A stretch of DNA of 64,000 bases, taken from positions 8,274,501-8,338,500 of the forward strand of contig NC_080559.1 in assembly GCF_030253575.1 (NCBI RefSeq), written 5' to 3'. Below the pieces are notes generated by a model, which saw only the letters and a program-made list of their open reading frames with translations, made no database searches and had not been told where the DNA came from. Origin of the DNA: Rhododendron vialii (lineage: Eukaryota > Streptophyta > Magnoliopsida > Ericales > Ericaceae). The first letter of the stretch is position 1, and every line of letters starts with the position of its first letter. This document shows, piece by piece, positions 1 to 11,521 of the stretch. The position numbers and the translations under genes were made by a program.

Positions 1-354
1 AATTACCGTCTTTTTGAAAAAGAAGGTTTAAAAAGAAAGCGAAACCGTTGTGGATTAAAGCTCTACCGAACATGTGTTTCTATCTGGAGATAAAATAGTA
101 AAGAGTTCAAATATATTCTATCAACCTTTCATGAAAAACTTGGGGTTCCACCACCACTTCTGAGCTCCACCATGCGAATATTGCAGTAATTTAAATCGTT
201 CATCTTTCGCAGTAATTTAAATTGTTCATCTTTCGCAGTAATTTAAATTGTTCATTTTGTAGGATGTGCAAAGTAGTATATCATGTTCACAAAAAAAAAA
301 AGCTTTATCCAACTAGGAAAAAATGAACTAAATGCAAAACATTTTTTCCAAGGG

Positions 355-590
355 CCAAACCGTTCATTAAAGGTAAAACATTTTTTCAAGGGCTCCCGCG
401 TAAAATTAGCTCAATCGAATACCTATATGTGCTCGATCAAATCATATAATTTTTCATTATCTTGGAATTTTAATGAAAAACTAGATGATTGGATCGAGCA
501 CATATAGGTATCGCATTAAGCTAATTTTTCGCGAGGTTCCTTAAAAAATGTTTTACGTTTAATGAACGATTTGAATCATATTTGTGTGGG
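355..590. repeat. Fold-back MITE, U1 copy
   Basis: A long imperfect inverted repeat. The left arm holds a block reading AAAACATTTTTTCAAGGGCTC and the right arm its complement, with CCTATATGTGCTCGAT and ATCGAGCACATATAGG closer to the loop. A copy is in U3 (about 36165-36385), and a related, larger element sits upstream of the PUB24-type gene (26005-26369). No coding capacity. The outer ends are not resolved. Confidence 0.6.
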
Positions 591-649
591 ACCTGTAATG
601 GACCACACAACAAATCTGTAAACAAAATCTGTCCCTTTTTGCTGTACCA

Positions 650-800
650 ATAGACTTACCCCTAATTAATCAGCATAACTTTTGTGGCCATCTCACCCCT
701 CACGATTAACCGTGTGAAAAGACTATGGGAGTGACTACATAGATATTAGTTTGAGGTGCGCGCAAATCAAACTGGGACACTCTGCATCACAAAAAAAAAA
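650..800 (+). repeat. SINE-derived 3' segment, U1 copy
   Basis: The order is a conserved middle (ctttTGTGGCCATCTCAC), then GGTGCGCGCAA, then a CTGCATCAC end followed by an A-run. It is a diverged relative of the SINE at 4351-4564. Matching copies occur at 36450-36601 (U3), 17458-17655 (U2), 46618-46815 (U4) and 53757-53960 (U5). The tRNA-like head is degraded here. Confidence 0.5.
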
Positions 801-888
801 TTCAAATGATTATTTTTTGTTTTGAAGGCATTAGGAGATGATTGTGCACTAGTTGGAATTTGAAATCTACAACCCCACCACTGATTAG

Positions 889-1070
889 TAGGGCTGCAAA
901 CGAGCCGAGCCGAGCCGAGTTTTAGAGTGTTCGACCTCGGCTCGGCAAAAATTTAGTTGGCTCGAGCTCGGCTCGAGCTCGTGACGAGCTGCAGGACTCG
1001 AGCTCGAGCTCGAGCTCGGCTCGATAAGTATTTACGGAGCTCGAGCTCGGCTCGTTCGGCTCGTTTATGA

Positions 1071-1125
<55 letters not shown>

Positions 1126-1298
1126 ATCGAGCTCGCGAGCCAATTCGAGCCGAGTTTCGACTAGCTCAAGCTCGGCTCGTTTATGAAACGAGCCCAGGAC
1201 TCGAGCTCGAGCTCGTTCGTTTTTGTCTTGAACCGAGCAGAGTCGTTATCGAGCCGAGCTCCGAGCCGCTCGAGCGGCTCGGATCGTTTGCAGCCCTA
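889..1298. mobile_element. hAT-type MITE with GAGCTC-rich core, U1-specific
   Basis: A 410 bp insertion bounded by the 8 bp direct repeat CTGATTAG (881-888 and 1299-1306). U3 has one uninterrupted copy of that octamer in otherwise matching sequence. The ends are inverted (TAGGGCTGCAAACG and its complement). An 8 bp duplication and a TAGGG terminus fit the hAT superfamily. The interior is built of CGAGCTCGAGC-type repeats and holds a TA microsatellite at 1074-1128. It encodes nothing, so it is non-autonomous. Confidence 0.88.
1074..1128. repeat. TA microsatellite
   Basis: A nearly pure (TA)n tract inside the hAT-type MITE. The tyrosine/isoleucine-rich reading frames over it are artefacts of the repeat. 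Confidence 0.95.
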
Positions 1299-1636
1299 CT
1301 GATTAGTTATTAGTGATTACTCACCAAAATGGAAAGGAAACAACAAAAGCAGTTGCTCATAATCGTGTTGTAATCGGTCAATCATCATTCGTCCATGTAC
1401 CATTTGGATTTCATGGTATAATTTTGATCGGAGTACTATCTATTTAAGGTTTTAAACAGTCAATAGATTAGACTTAAACAGTTAAACCCACCACTAATTC
1501 TGTTAATTAATTAATATATTAGTATCATGGATCGAGTTCGGAAAAATTTCTCCCACTGGGTACTAGTACCGGTCTAAGTTGCATAATATGGCAAAGTACG
1601 TTGTTGGATTTAGTCAGATGACTTCTTAAAGACCCA

Positions 1637-1990
1637 AATACATGCACAGCAAGAAGGGTTACTAATGTCAAAATCGTTTTGTTAATGTCATATTTTTTGA
1701 ATTTGTATTGACTGCAGTCTAGTTTTGGACTGCAGAGGTGCGGTCCAAATGATCGCAACCGTCAGATGGTATTTTTAATGACTCAAATTTGTTTTCATAT
1801 TCATACCCATAGGAATATACTTTTACCGGTAAAAATTTTAGTAAATATGAACCATTGATTATCAAGATGAACGGTTTAAATTGAACCGCAGACACGAAGC
1901 CAGATCCTATTTTTTAGTGCTTAAAAGACTTATACTATGAGCACGGTACAAAAGTTTTATGCACTAAAATTTTGGTATTATCATTTTTCC
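1637..1990. repeat. Nested MITE-like inverted repeat, U1 copy
   Basis: The outer arms (taatgtcaaaatcg near 1657 and gcactaaaattttggta near 1961) match a short stem-loop repeat seen at 18570-18725, 47360-47485 and 35330-35515. In U1 and U3 the loop is expanded by a second AT-rich insert starting near gaatttgtattgactgcag. The same arrangement is at about 37030-37370 in U3. Family not identified. Confidence 0.4.
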
Positions 1991-2189
1991 TTGAAGAATT
2001 AGGATTTCAAAAGTTGTTTATTCTCTCATGTCCCTCCACCCCCTCTAGGCCCTTTGTATACAGATTCATGATTTGTAGAGTTACTAGAGTAATAATGTTG
2101 CAAAACTAGCTAACCTGTCAATATTCCACAGAAATCAAGATCATTTGTGCGGTTAATACTTTAACATTTAAGGCAATAATGCTAGGGAC

Positions 2190-2500
2190 ACAACACTCAA
2201 CCACAATACCAATCACAACTATCTGTTTGGCCCAACATGATTGGTAATGGGAAAACAACTATTGTAATCACCAATCATGCGGTGTCACGTAGGTGTTACG
2301 GTCCTGCAGTGCGCACTGTAGGGTTATAGGGCGGCCGACCCGGCCGTCCATTTCGACAATGGACTGCTCGAATTTTAATCCAAACAATAGATAGCCCAAA
2401 TCAATAGGAGTTGTTCGCGTCATAATGGACTTCTGGATCGGCTGCCCTACCGCCCATGCAGTGCATGTTGCGCTGTAGGATTTCCAAACTGTATTGAACA
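2190..2500. repeat. GC-richer MITE-like block of A-type units
   Basis: A local GC-rich patch (GGCGGCCGACCCGGCCGTCC) sits between sequences that are adjacent in B-type units (ATTGAACntTTCATATGG). It is in U1 and U3 (about 37555-37870) only. Similar vocabulary occurs at 62640-62870. It is probably a non-autonomous DNA element; the ends were not resolved. Confidence 0.35.
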
Positions 2501-3227
2501 TTTCATATGGTCAAAATGACAACTACTAGTAGCAAGTAGAAGCTCTCCAATAATAAAAGTTGACTTGAGAAAGAGTACCCGTGGCTACTAAATATTTGAA
2601 AAGGTCGATCAAGATGAAAGTTCCATTTTTAATTTAATCATAAAAAAAAAAATCCATGAAGATATAGACAGTAACACTAACATTTACCCACCTTTTTACT
2701 CAAACGGTTCCATTGAAACATGCCATTTGGGGTGGGGGGGGGGGGCGCAGATGTAAGAGAGAAGTGACTGGTAAAAGTGTACGTAGCATTGTTATTTTTA
2801 GTACATACAAAAAATTAACCTACACTAGACAAACTTAAAGGGGTAGGAATGGAATCCTCTCACAGTGAGAATCGATGCAAGATCTCATGCATATATCTTG
2901 GTAAATGCAGCACCTTAATTACCACTTGAGATACAATTTGTTTACCATTGAAACAATTTTGAAAACAAATTTTTGTACCATATTCTTCTTGTAGCTGACG
3001 ATGTTAAAAAAGATGTTAGCCGACATCATTTCCCTACTTTTTAAAAAAGTTTTGAAGTTTTTGGGAACTTTTAGTTTAAAAGCCGTATTTTTATAGGGGA
3101 AAATTAGACGTAAGTACTGTAAAATAATTTTTATTTGTGGGAAGAACATCAGCAAAATAGTTCTCAGTGGAGGTTCTTCAACTTTTTGAGTTGTTGAGCC
3201 ATAAGGCCAAAACATGTTTTCATGGAC
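2501..3227. other. Intergenic, no gene seen (U1)
   Basis: AT-rich sequence conserved in U3 (about 37871-38604). U1 has a run of 12 G near 2740 where U3 reads GGGGAGGAGGCTG. The 98-codon reverse frame here has no recognisable domain. Confidence 0.6.
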
Positions 3228-3435
3228 AAAACTACCCTAGGGTAGGGTACCCTATGGTTGTAGGAACGAGGGTAGGGTATCCTAGGGTTTAGACACTTTC
3301 ATAGGATTTTAGGGTGTATTTTCCTATTATAGAGTTTTAGTGTATTAAGCACTTTTATAGGGTACCCTAGGGTTTAGGGTTTTAGTGTTTTAAGCACTTT
3401 CATAGGGTACTCTAGGGTTTAGAGTTTTAGGCACT
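3228..3435. repeat. Minisatellite with telomere-like motif, U1 copy
   Basis: Degenerate tandem copies of a unit of about 40-60 bp, built around GGGTACCCTAGGGTTTAG followed by TTTTAG and a cacttt spacer. TTTAGGG is the plant telomere repeat, but here it is only one part of a longer unit. U3 has the same array at 38604-38815. Confidence 0.7.
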
Positions 3436-4350
3436 TTCAGTTATTAGTGAACTTTCACTAGTACTTTTGCAAAAGGTGCATGTGCTTATGTTTGATTGAA
3501 AAAGTTGTTTGTCCTTATGTTTGATTGTAAAAGATGCATGTCCTTGAGCTCAAAAAAATGTAAATATATATGAGAAATTTTTGGCTAAGTCTCCCTTTTT
3601 ATATTGAGAATCACATAAAATTGAAAAAAAATATTACTTAAATTACTTATGTTAATTTTGACAATGCATAATTGCATATGCGATTGGATTCACGTTCGCG
3701 CTCCACAGACAACGCCTATAAGTATTGTATCAAGCACTCATTGTCTTTTTTCTTTATAAATAATATTGCGATTTATAAAGGATGGAGCCAAACGACAACA
3801 AGTAGTGGCGGCGGCTGCCTCCATGCCAATCATGAAAACGTTGTGCCTTGTTAGATTGTTTGAGAGACATTTCTACAACTAATTCACTTCAACCAGTTTT
3901 ACAACCATCTAACTTGAGAACCATTTCCCAGTTGTACGTAGTCACACTGATCTTCTAAATTGTAGTGGGGATCAAACGCTATGCCATATGAAGCAATAAT
4001 GCTATAGTGACATTGTGACAATACAGATAAAAGGCAGTGCTACAGCCTACAAGACACGCTCTCTTGAATTCATAACAATTAGCATAAAACTTAATTTATA
4101 ATTAACATCAAATCTTGAATTAATAATAATTTTTTGACAATTTAAAACATTTTGACATATACGTTCATTTGTTATTTTTAAATTCATACCATTTGTATAT
4201 TATCAATCCATATGTTGATGTTATTAGTTTTTAAACAAACCTTATGATCAATGTTTATAAAAATGATATGAATCTCTATACAAAATATTACTGTATTGGT
4301 CAAAGGAGGTGGAACAACACAAGCCAAGCAAAAACACAAAAAAACAAAAA
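3436..4350. other. Intergenic with deletion junction (U1)
   Basis: No gene seen. Near 3745-3765 sequence matching U3 39120-39135 runs directly into sequence matching U3 41550 onward, so U1 lacks about 2.4 kb. The missing block has homologues in U2 (about 19270-21250), U4 and U5, which makes loss from U1 the simplest reading. Confidence 0.6.
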
Positions 4351-4564
4351 GGCCGAGTGATCTTGACTTGGGACTTAGATATTTATTTAATTCTAAGGCC
4401 TCAGGTTCGATTCTCCTTACCAATAACTTTTGGGGCCATCTCACTCTAACGTATAAGCGTCTGAAACGGCTATGGAAGGGACAATAAGGATTAGTCCGAA
4501 GTGCGCGCAAGCTGACCCCGAACATCCTGCATTACCAAAACAAAAAAAACAAAAAAACAAAAAA
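4351..4564 (+). mobile_element. tRNA-derived SINE, U1 copy
   Basis: A tRNA-like head with a B-box-like GGTTCGATTCTCC at 4404-4416 and an upstream A-box-like stretch (gatcttgacttggg). A non-tRNA body follows (GTGCGCGCAAGCTGACC), then CTGCATTACC and an A-rich tail ending near 4564. A matching copy is in U3 (42142-42348). It is a non-autonomous RNA polymerase III retroposon, not a tRNA gene. The target-site duplication is unclear because of A-rich flanks. Confidence 0.6.
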
Positions 4565-5111
4565 GGGAATGAGTGAATAACGTACCTGCACCACCGATGG
4601 TGTTAGCCTGGATGACAAAAGCCTCCTTCGTTTCCAGGCCAGACTCGTGTTCGAGTCTTGTCGTGGCAATGGAACAAGAGATTTGTTCCCTTGCCATCTT
4701 ATATCTAGGTGGTGTTGTGGTGACGGTCTATCCTCTCGGACAATAACTATGGCTCGAATCGAACAGTCCATAGCAAATAAACCCATATGATCACGTCTAA
4801 AGGAGGTTGCTACGCTGGTAGCTCTTTCCTATCCTTTTGATTATCAAAAAAATAAAATAACGTACATTCACCGTATCTCCATCAACGGTCGTCGGCCACC
4901 ACACGGTTTACGCATGCAATCAAGCCTATCGCGGTAAAAAAGCACGAGTTAGAGAGAGAAAACCTCGACGTTGTTAGTTGTCTTTAAATAATTGTAGAGA
5001 GAGAAAGTCAAAGGGGGTGAGGCAACCTTATCCCCTTCATCTTACACTTTACCTACGCGCACGCCAACTCATGCATCATCCACAATGTAAAGTTGGCATC
5101 TTTGAGAAAGT

Positions 5112-5112
<1 letters not shown>

Positions 5113-5148
<36 letters not shown>

Positions 5149-5228
5149 GCAGCATAATATTTCCGTAGCCTATTTCCGTGTTTTGAACTTTCCCATTTTG
5201 AATCTCTCTCCCCTCTTCCATATAAATA
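5113..5228 (+). promoter_or_regulatory. Core promoter of U1 PUB gene: CT tract and TATA box
   Basis: A CT microsatellite (5113-5145) lies about 75 bp upstream of TATAAATA (5221-5228). The same order is kept at all five PUB22/23-type genes. The distance from TATA to ATG is about 237 bp, giving an A-type leader of roughly 200 nt. It is shared with U3 and longer than in U2, U4 and U5. Confidence 0.65.
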
Positions 5229-5465
5229 TGCCAACATTTCCCTAATCCTAACATCTTCAAGCCAATTCACAACTCCCCCACAACCTTCTACTCCAATATT
5301 CAACACTCTATCTGTTCTCTTCTTCTCCGTTTAAAGATTCATTTACATCAAAGAGAAAGTCCTTCTGCGTTTTTGGCCTATTTTGAGAAATCTCTCACTT
5401 GGGTATTTTTCTCTTTCTTGAATCCTACTTTGGTTTTTGGAACTTGATCTTCTTGATTGTTTCGA

Positions 5466-6707
5466 ATGGGTGAAATTGAAGTCCCTCCATTTTTCCTCTG
5501 CCCCATCTCTCTAGAGATGATGAAAGACCCCGTGACAATCCCCACCGGTATCACGTACGACCGGGAAAGCATCGAGAAATGGTTATTCACCAACAAGAAC
5601 AAGAATTGTCCCGTAACAAAACAAGTCCTCTCCAATCCAGATCTAACCCCGAACCACACCCTCCGCCGTGTGATCCAATCTTGGTGCACCCTCAACGCAT
5701 CCAACGGCATCGAACGCGTCCCAACCCCGAAGCCACCCGTCAACAAGTCCCAAATTATCAAGCTTCTCAAGGACGCGAAGTCGCCAGAAATGCAAATTAA
5801 ATGCTTGAAGAGGCTCAGATCCATCGCTTCCACCAGTGAAACGAACAAAAGGTGCATAGAGTCCTCCGGTGGGGTTGACTTCTTAGCTTCCCTTGTCAAG
5901 AACAACAACACTAGTACTACTTCACTAGAAGCATGTGATCAGGATGAGCTTGAATTCACAAAACCAAGTGATGAAGCCCTAAGCATACTCTTCTCTCTCC
6001 AACTATCCGAATCCGCCCTCAAATCCCTCAACGCGAAAAACGGCGAATTCATCGAGTCGTTAATCAATGTATTGCAAGTCGGATGCTACGAGTCTCGAGC
6101 ATATGCCGTGTTACTATTGAACTCGATTCTAGAAGTGGAGGAACCTGCGCAACTCGTAGCCTTGAAGCCCGAATTCTTCGTTGGGTTAGTCCAAATCTTG
6201 CACGATCAAATCTCTCCCAAGGCCTCCAAGGCGGCACTGCAGCTGCTAATCAACGTGGGGCCGTGGGGGCGAAACAAGCTGAAAGCAGCGGAAGCGGGCG
6301 CGGTGAAAGTACTGGTCGATCTTCTGCTTGATTCTTCCGAGAAGAGGGCTTGCGAGATGATCTTAACGGCGTTGGATCAGCTGTGCCAGTGCGCGGATGG
6401 GAGGGCCGAGCTGTTGAAGCACGGGGCCGGGTTAGCGGTCGTGTCGAAAAAGATACTCAGGGTTTCGAAGGTGGGGAGCGAACGGGCCGTGAGGATATTG
6501 CTTTCGATATCGAAGTATTCGGCGAGTCCTTCGGTTGTTCAGGAAATGCTGCAGCTGGGTGTGGTGTCGAAGCTGTGTTTGGTGCTTCAAGTGGACATTG
6601 GAAGCAAGGCCAAAGAGAAAGCAAGTGAGATACTGAAGTTGCATGCTAGGGCTTGGAAGAATTGTTCTTGTATTCCAATGGGTCTGCTTTCTTCCTATCC
6701 ATCGTGA
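5466..6707 (+). CDS. PUB23-like: U-box E3 ubiquitin ligase, PUB22/PUB23-type (U1)
   Basis: Predicted 413-residue plant U-box/ARM E3 ligase that would move ubiquitin from an E2 to substrate proteins in the cytosol. The U-box spans about residues 8-80, with the FLCPISLEMMKDPV core, Cys12, and Trp39 in the E2-binding helix. Armadillo-like helices fill about 100-400. The frame is intronless, as in Arabidopsis PUB22/23. I use the ATG at 5466; three codons upstream the frame is open only through a TTG, and the other copies also start MGEIEVPP. Arabidopsis homologues dampen pattern-triggered immunity and act in drought/ABA responses; that role here is inference. Residues about 150-220 match B-type copies better than the sister copy U3, which suggests gene conversion. 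Confidence 0.95.
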   Translation: MGEIEVPPFFLCPISLEMMKDPVTIPTGITYDRESIEKWLFTNKNKNCPVTKQVLSNPDLTPNHTLRRVIQSWCTLNASNGIERVPTPKPPVNKSQIIKLLKDAKSPEMQIKCLKRLRSIASTSETNKRCIESSGGVDFLASLVKNNNTSTTSLEACDQDELEFTKPSDEALSILFSLQLSESALKSLNAKNGEFIESLINVLQVGCYESRAYAVLLLNSILEVEEPAQLVALKPEFFVGLVQILHDQISPKASKAALQLLINVGPWGRNKLKAAEAGAVKVLVDLLLDSSEKRACEMILTALDQLCQCADGRAELLKHGAGLAVVSKKILRVSKVGSERAVRILLSISKYSASPSVVQEMLQLGVVSKLCLVLQVDIGSKAKEKASEILKLHARAWKNCSCIPMGLLSSYPS

Positions 6708-6880
6708 TATTGAGATAGACAAAGATTTTCTCTCCTTTTTTCTTTTTTTTTTTCTGGGTAAGACAGACACATACAGATATTTATTTGGGTACATATAAAA
6801 TGTTTGAGCAATACCCATAATTAGAAAGTAGGAGTGATTAATGATATATGGACAAAGATTAGATTCTATCTCTAATTTCC

Positions 6881-6914
6881 CTCTCTCTCTCTCTCTGTCT
6901 CTCTCTGACACATA

Positions 6915-6962
<48 letters not shown>
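6881..6962. repeat. CT microsatellite 3' of U1 PUB gene
   Basis: An interrupted CT/GA tract about 170 bp past the stop. It is much shorter in U2 and U4 and of intermediate length in U3 (about 44661-44712), so it is a length-variable site between copies. Confidence 0.9.
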
Positions 6963-7383
6963 GTGACACACATACACACACAAACAAACAGTACGTACGA
7001 GCAGATCTCCATTTCCGGCAACAAGTATGTGCTTGAGCAAAAATGGGAGGGAATGATCGTTGGTTGGTTTTGGATGATGTATCAGAAATGGCCCAGCCAT
7101 TTTATGGCTTCTGAAAATGGCCACCCATTGGGGTATGATTTTTTTGCCAATTTTGCCATTTTCGACGAATTGCTTGAGCCATTTGTGTGCAATTGGACTT
7201 GCTCTGATAAAGTAAAGCTCCACAAACAAGTGTTTCTATGCAGCATGCACGGTTCAGCACTTAGCGAGCTAGACATAAAATACTCCTATAAAATGACACA
7301 TAAATGACCTAGTAAGTGCAGGCATAAAATACTCATATAAAATGACATATAAATAACCTACACCAGGTCTTGGAGTACTTTAA

Positions 7384-8300
7384 CGGCCTGTTTGGATGGC
7401 GGAGAAGAAGGCGGATTTGTGAGGCGGTCGGATTTGTAGTCCCGGTCCCACTCAAATCCAGTGTTTGGTTGAGTTTTGAGGGAGCCAGAGTTAAACACTG
7501 TAGCGGCTTCAAATCCACTTGGAGGTAGATTTGTGAAGCGCTGGTCTGACCCCATCGGTGACAAATCCGGGGGTTTTCAGCCGGTTTGACCCTTCCAAAT
7601 CCCCCCTTGAACTAGAAGAGAAAGAAAAAAAAATTAAGAAATTCGGTTACAGAGAGAGAGAGAAAAGAAAGACAGAAAAGACTACCGCTCATCACCGGAG
7701 CCTCCCTTGTCGTCGGAGCTGCTCTCTCTCCTCCCGCCTTCCCTCTTCCTCTGCTCCTTCGGCAGAGGAAGAGGTTGCAGCCGCAGGTGGGGAAGAAGTA
7801 AAGTGGGGAGGGGATTTTGGGATTTCGGTGGTAAAGAAGGCAATAACATATACATATGTATATATATGTATTATGTATGTATGTATGAATTATGTTTTTT
7901 TAAAATTACCACTCACATATTTTCAACCACTCTAAATAAATACATAAGGATTTTATTTTATAAAATTTGGTTTTAAATTTTTTTATAAAAAAAATCGTAA
8001 TAAATATTAAGGTTTCAACATTGTAAAGATAAAATGAATTTTTATCCAAAAAATAATGATAAATATGTATATATTCTAATTATAATGAAATTAATCCTTA
8101 TTATCTATTAAATTAATAAACGGGGGGCAACTAAGTCATTTGATATCTTATCCTATCATATCCACCCTCCAAATCCCCCTTCTCAAAAAAGCATCCAAGC
8201 ACCTCATTACAAATCCACTCTTCTTAACATATTACTCCTTATTACATATCCACCCTCATTACATATCCACCTAAATCAAATCCTTTATCCAAACGGGCCG
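7384..8300. mobile_element. PIF/Harbinger-like non-autonomous element, U1-specific
   Basis: A 917 bp insertion with inverted ends (CGGCCTGTTTGGAT at the left, complement of CGGCCCGTTTGGAT at the right), flanked by the trinucleotide TAA (7381-7383 and 8301-8303). U3, near 45130, has the site uninterrupted (actTTAAaagcc). A 3 bp TAA/TTA duplication points to PIF/Harbinger. The interior has a purine-rich stretch and ATGT microsatellite but no transposase. Confidence 0.82.
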
Positions 8301-8383
8301 TAAAAGCGGAAGGATCCATACAGAAATAATTAAGGCGGAGTTGCCCAAAATAGCTCAAGGCTACTTTTTAGGGCAAACAAATC

Positions 8384-8811
8384 GGAGGCGGGGGAGCTGC
8401 GCGCTGTCCCTTTAAGGGGCAGCAGCTTGCTGTCCCGAACGATCGGGGCTTGCTCCGATCTCGCTTCGATGATTGATAATGTTCACTTCGTAGAGCTCAT
8501 TGAGTATACTAAGTGTACCAAATATTAGTTTGATCGGATATCATTAAGTGTTTGATCAGAACACATATAACTTGCCAATAATGGGTTCCAGTGGATTTGA
8601 TCCAGTGTTTCAAATCCATTCTTTTCAAGATAAAAATGTTCCGATAAGACACTTAATGATATTCGATCAAGCTAATTTTCAGTACACTTGTTCTACTCGA
8701 TAAGCTTTACGAAGTGAATATTTTCAATCATCGAAGTGAGACCAGAGCGAGCCCCACTCGACCGAGACAGCAGACAGCTGCCCCTTAAAGGGACAACAGC
8801 TCCCCGCATCC
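8384..8811. mobile_element. Mutator-like fold-back element, U1 copy
   Basis: A 428 bp element whose two halves are near-complementary over most of their length: GGGGAGCTG, then CTGTCCCTTTAAGGGGCAGC, then cgatgattga and cacttcgta, mirrored at the right. It is flanked by a 9 bp repeat, AAACAAATC at 8375-8383 and AAACAAACC at 8812-8820. The length of the duplication fits Mutator-type transposition. B-type units lack it. No coding capacity. Confidence 0.82.
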
Positions 8812-8876
8812 AAACAAACCCACTATGTTTATCTAAAAAGAGTATTTTAGTCCTTTTAACACTTTTAATACCTTTA

Positions 8877-9228
8877 GAGCAAGTTTACCAGTGAAGGTAA
8901 AAAAGCTTTTTATCTATTTTAGCTTGTCAAAATAAGAAAATTGCTTTGCACCAAAGTAGCTAAACACAAAGGTAAAATAGATCCAGGTGGTTTGGCTCTC
9001 TATTAATACATTGGAACTACTCATGGGTTATCCCATTAAACAATAATTATTTCTCTCTCTCCCTCTCTCCAATAGAGTTCTAGTATCGGATGAATAGTAA
9101 ATTTTTATAGTATTTTATAAGATTAGAGATGGTAATAGAGAGGATTGGTGTAGGATTGAGAGAGATTTGAGTAGGTAAAATGAAAAAAGCGGACTGTTGA
9201 GTTGCTAAAATACACAATTATTGGTGTA
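8877..9228. mobile_element. Left part of a PIF/Harbinger-like MITE, right end lost
   Basis: It starts at a TTA target (8874-8876) with GAGCAAGTTTACCAG, a relative of the GAGCATGTACAC terminus of the MITE at 10498. The expected right inverted end (…ACTTGCTC) is absent; sequence passes into chloroplast-like DNA near 9229. CT-rich middle, no frame of note. Not present in U3. Confidence 0.55.
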
Positions 9229-10494
<1,266 letters not shown>

Positions 10495-10880
10495 TTAGAG
10501 CATGTACACCTGACTAGGTAAACATGCATTTTAGGTATTTTGGCTATGAATATGTGTAAAAGTGACTTGCACAAATCTCTATAAACGGTTCTGGAAAATC
10601 CCTCAAACTACTGTACCTCGCTTGTTTTACCGAAGCACTATTCACCAGCAATAGATTGAAGTATTAATCTCTTTCTCTCTCTCTCTCTCTCTTTCTCTCT
10701 GTGTGTGCAAATGAGAGTCTTGGGCAACGAGCTACTGTTGATCTAGTTTCAAAGCAATCGACAACGATGTGGGTTTCAACCTTCTCACCGACGACATCAG
10801 CTCGTGGAGGAGGCGGAGTGGCACCCTGATCATACTGGCAATCATCTTCATTGGTTATCTCTCTTTTGTTTGCAGGTCTG

Positions 10881-10881
<1 letters not shown>

Positions 10882-10937
<56 letters not shown>
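10882..10937. repeat. TA microsatellite
   Basis: A (TA)n tract of about 55 bp inside the MITE. The U3 copy has only a few units at the same point (about 46074-46092). Confidence 0.95.
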
Positions 10938-10941
<4 letters not shown>

Positions 10942-11233
10942 GAGTTAGGAGAGAGGAGGAGGACGCCCAGGGCAGAAATGGAGGAGGAGACGGAGTCAAC
11001 GGTGGACCAGACGTGGAGAAGGTGAGGCGGACCAGACGTCTTCTTCTTCTTTTCCGATTTGAAAAACCAAAAAGACAAGAATTGATTGCAAAATGTGCAC
11101 TGTTCAACTTTCTGTTGGAGGGCAGTATTTTTAGTTGTTCTGTTGTTTTTTTTCTTCTTTCTTTTGGTTTGATCAAGTAAGTGTGTAATCTTACTATGGT
11201 CGAACCGCTCGATGTATCCCTTCAAGTTGTTAT

Positions 11234-11519
11234 TGTTAGAACTATGGCTCATATGTTATTGGGGGGTGCGGGGGCATTGTATGGTAGGGTTCGTACAGGG
11301 GTATTTTTGGGATGCAGACCAAATACCAGATTAGGGTTAGAATAGAGTCAATATAAATACTCTATATTGTAAACCCTAATTCATACTATGATAATAAAGA
11401 ACAGCAGCCGCTCTCGCTCCCGTGGACGTACCCGATTTTGGGGAACCACGTATATCTCTGTGTTGATTCTTTATTGTTTATACTCGTAAATCGTGTGAGT
11501 GTGTGTGTCGATCCTAACA
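11234..11519 (+). repeat. 5' LTR of copia element
   Basis: 286 bp, TGTTAG … CTAACA. It contains a TATA-like AATATAAATACTC near 11350 and an AATAAAG downstream, suited to promoter and polyadenylation roles. Confidence 0.95.
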
Positions 11520-11521
11520 AG

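Noticed and set aside
922-1143. Glu-Leu repeat protein
   Set aside because: Translation of the GAGCTC repeats of the hAT MITE.
4351-4430. tRNA gene
   Set aside because: Only box-like promoter motifs are present; no complete cloverleaf or anticodon arm could be drawn, and an A-tailed body follows, so it is a SINE head.
5378-5911. Long antisense reading frame over the U-box part of every PUB copy (also 22292-22750, 43162-43692, 51132-51590, 58668-59141)
   Set aside because: It mirrors the conserved sense codons and its ends differ between copies; no domain, no independent promoter. Its conservation follows from the sense gene.
6432-7229. 265-residue reverse-strand protein downstream of U1
   Set aside because: It runs through the antisense of the PUB 3' end and the CT microsatellite (Arg-Glu repeats); broken in the other units.
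10851-11180. Isoleucine/tyrosine-repeat proteins on both strands
   Set aside because: Produced by the TA microsatellite inside a MITE; the repeat is short in the U3 copy.
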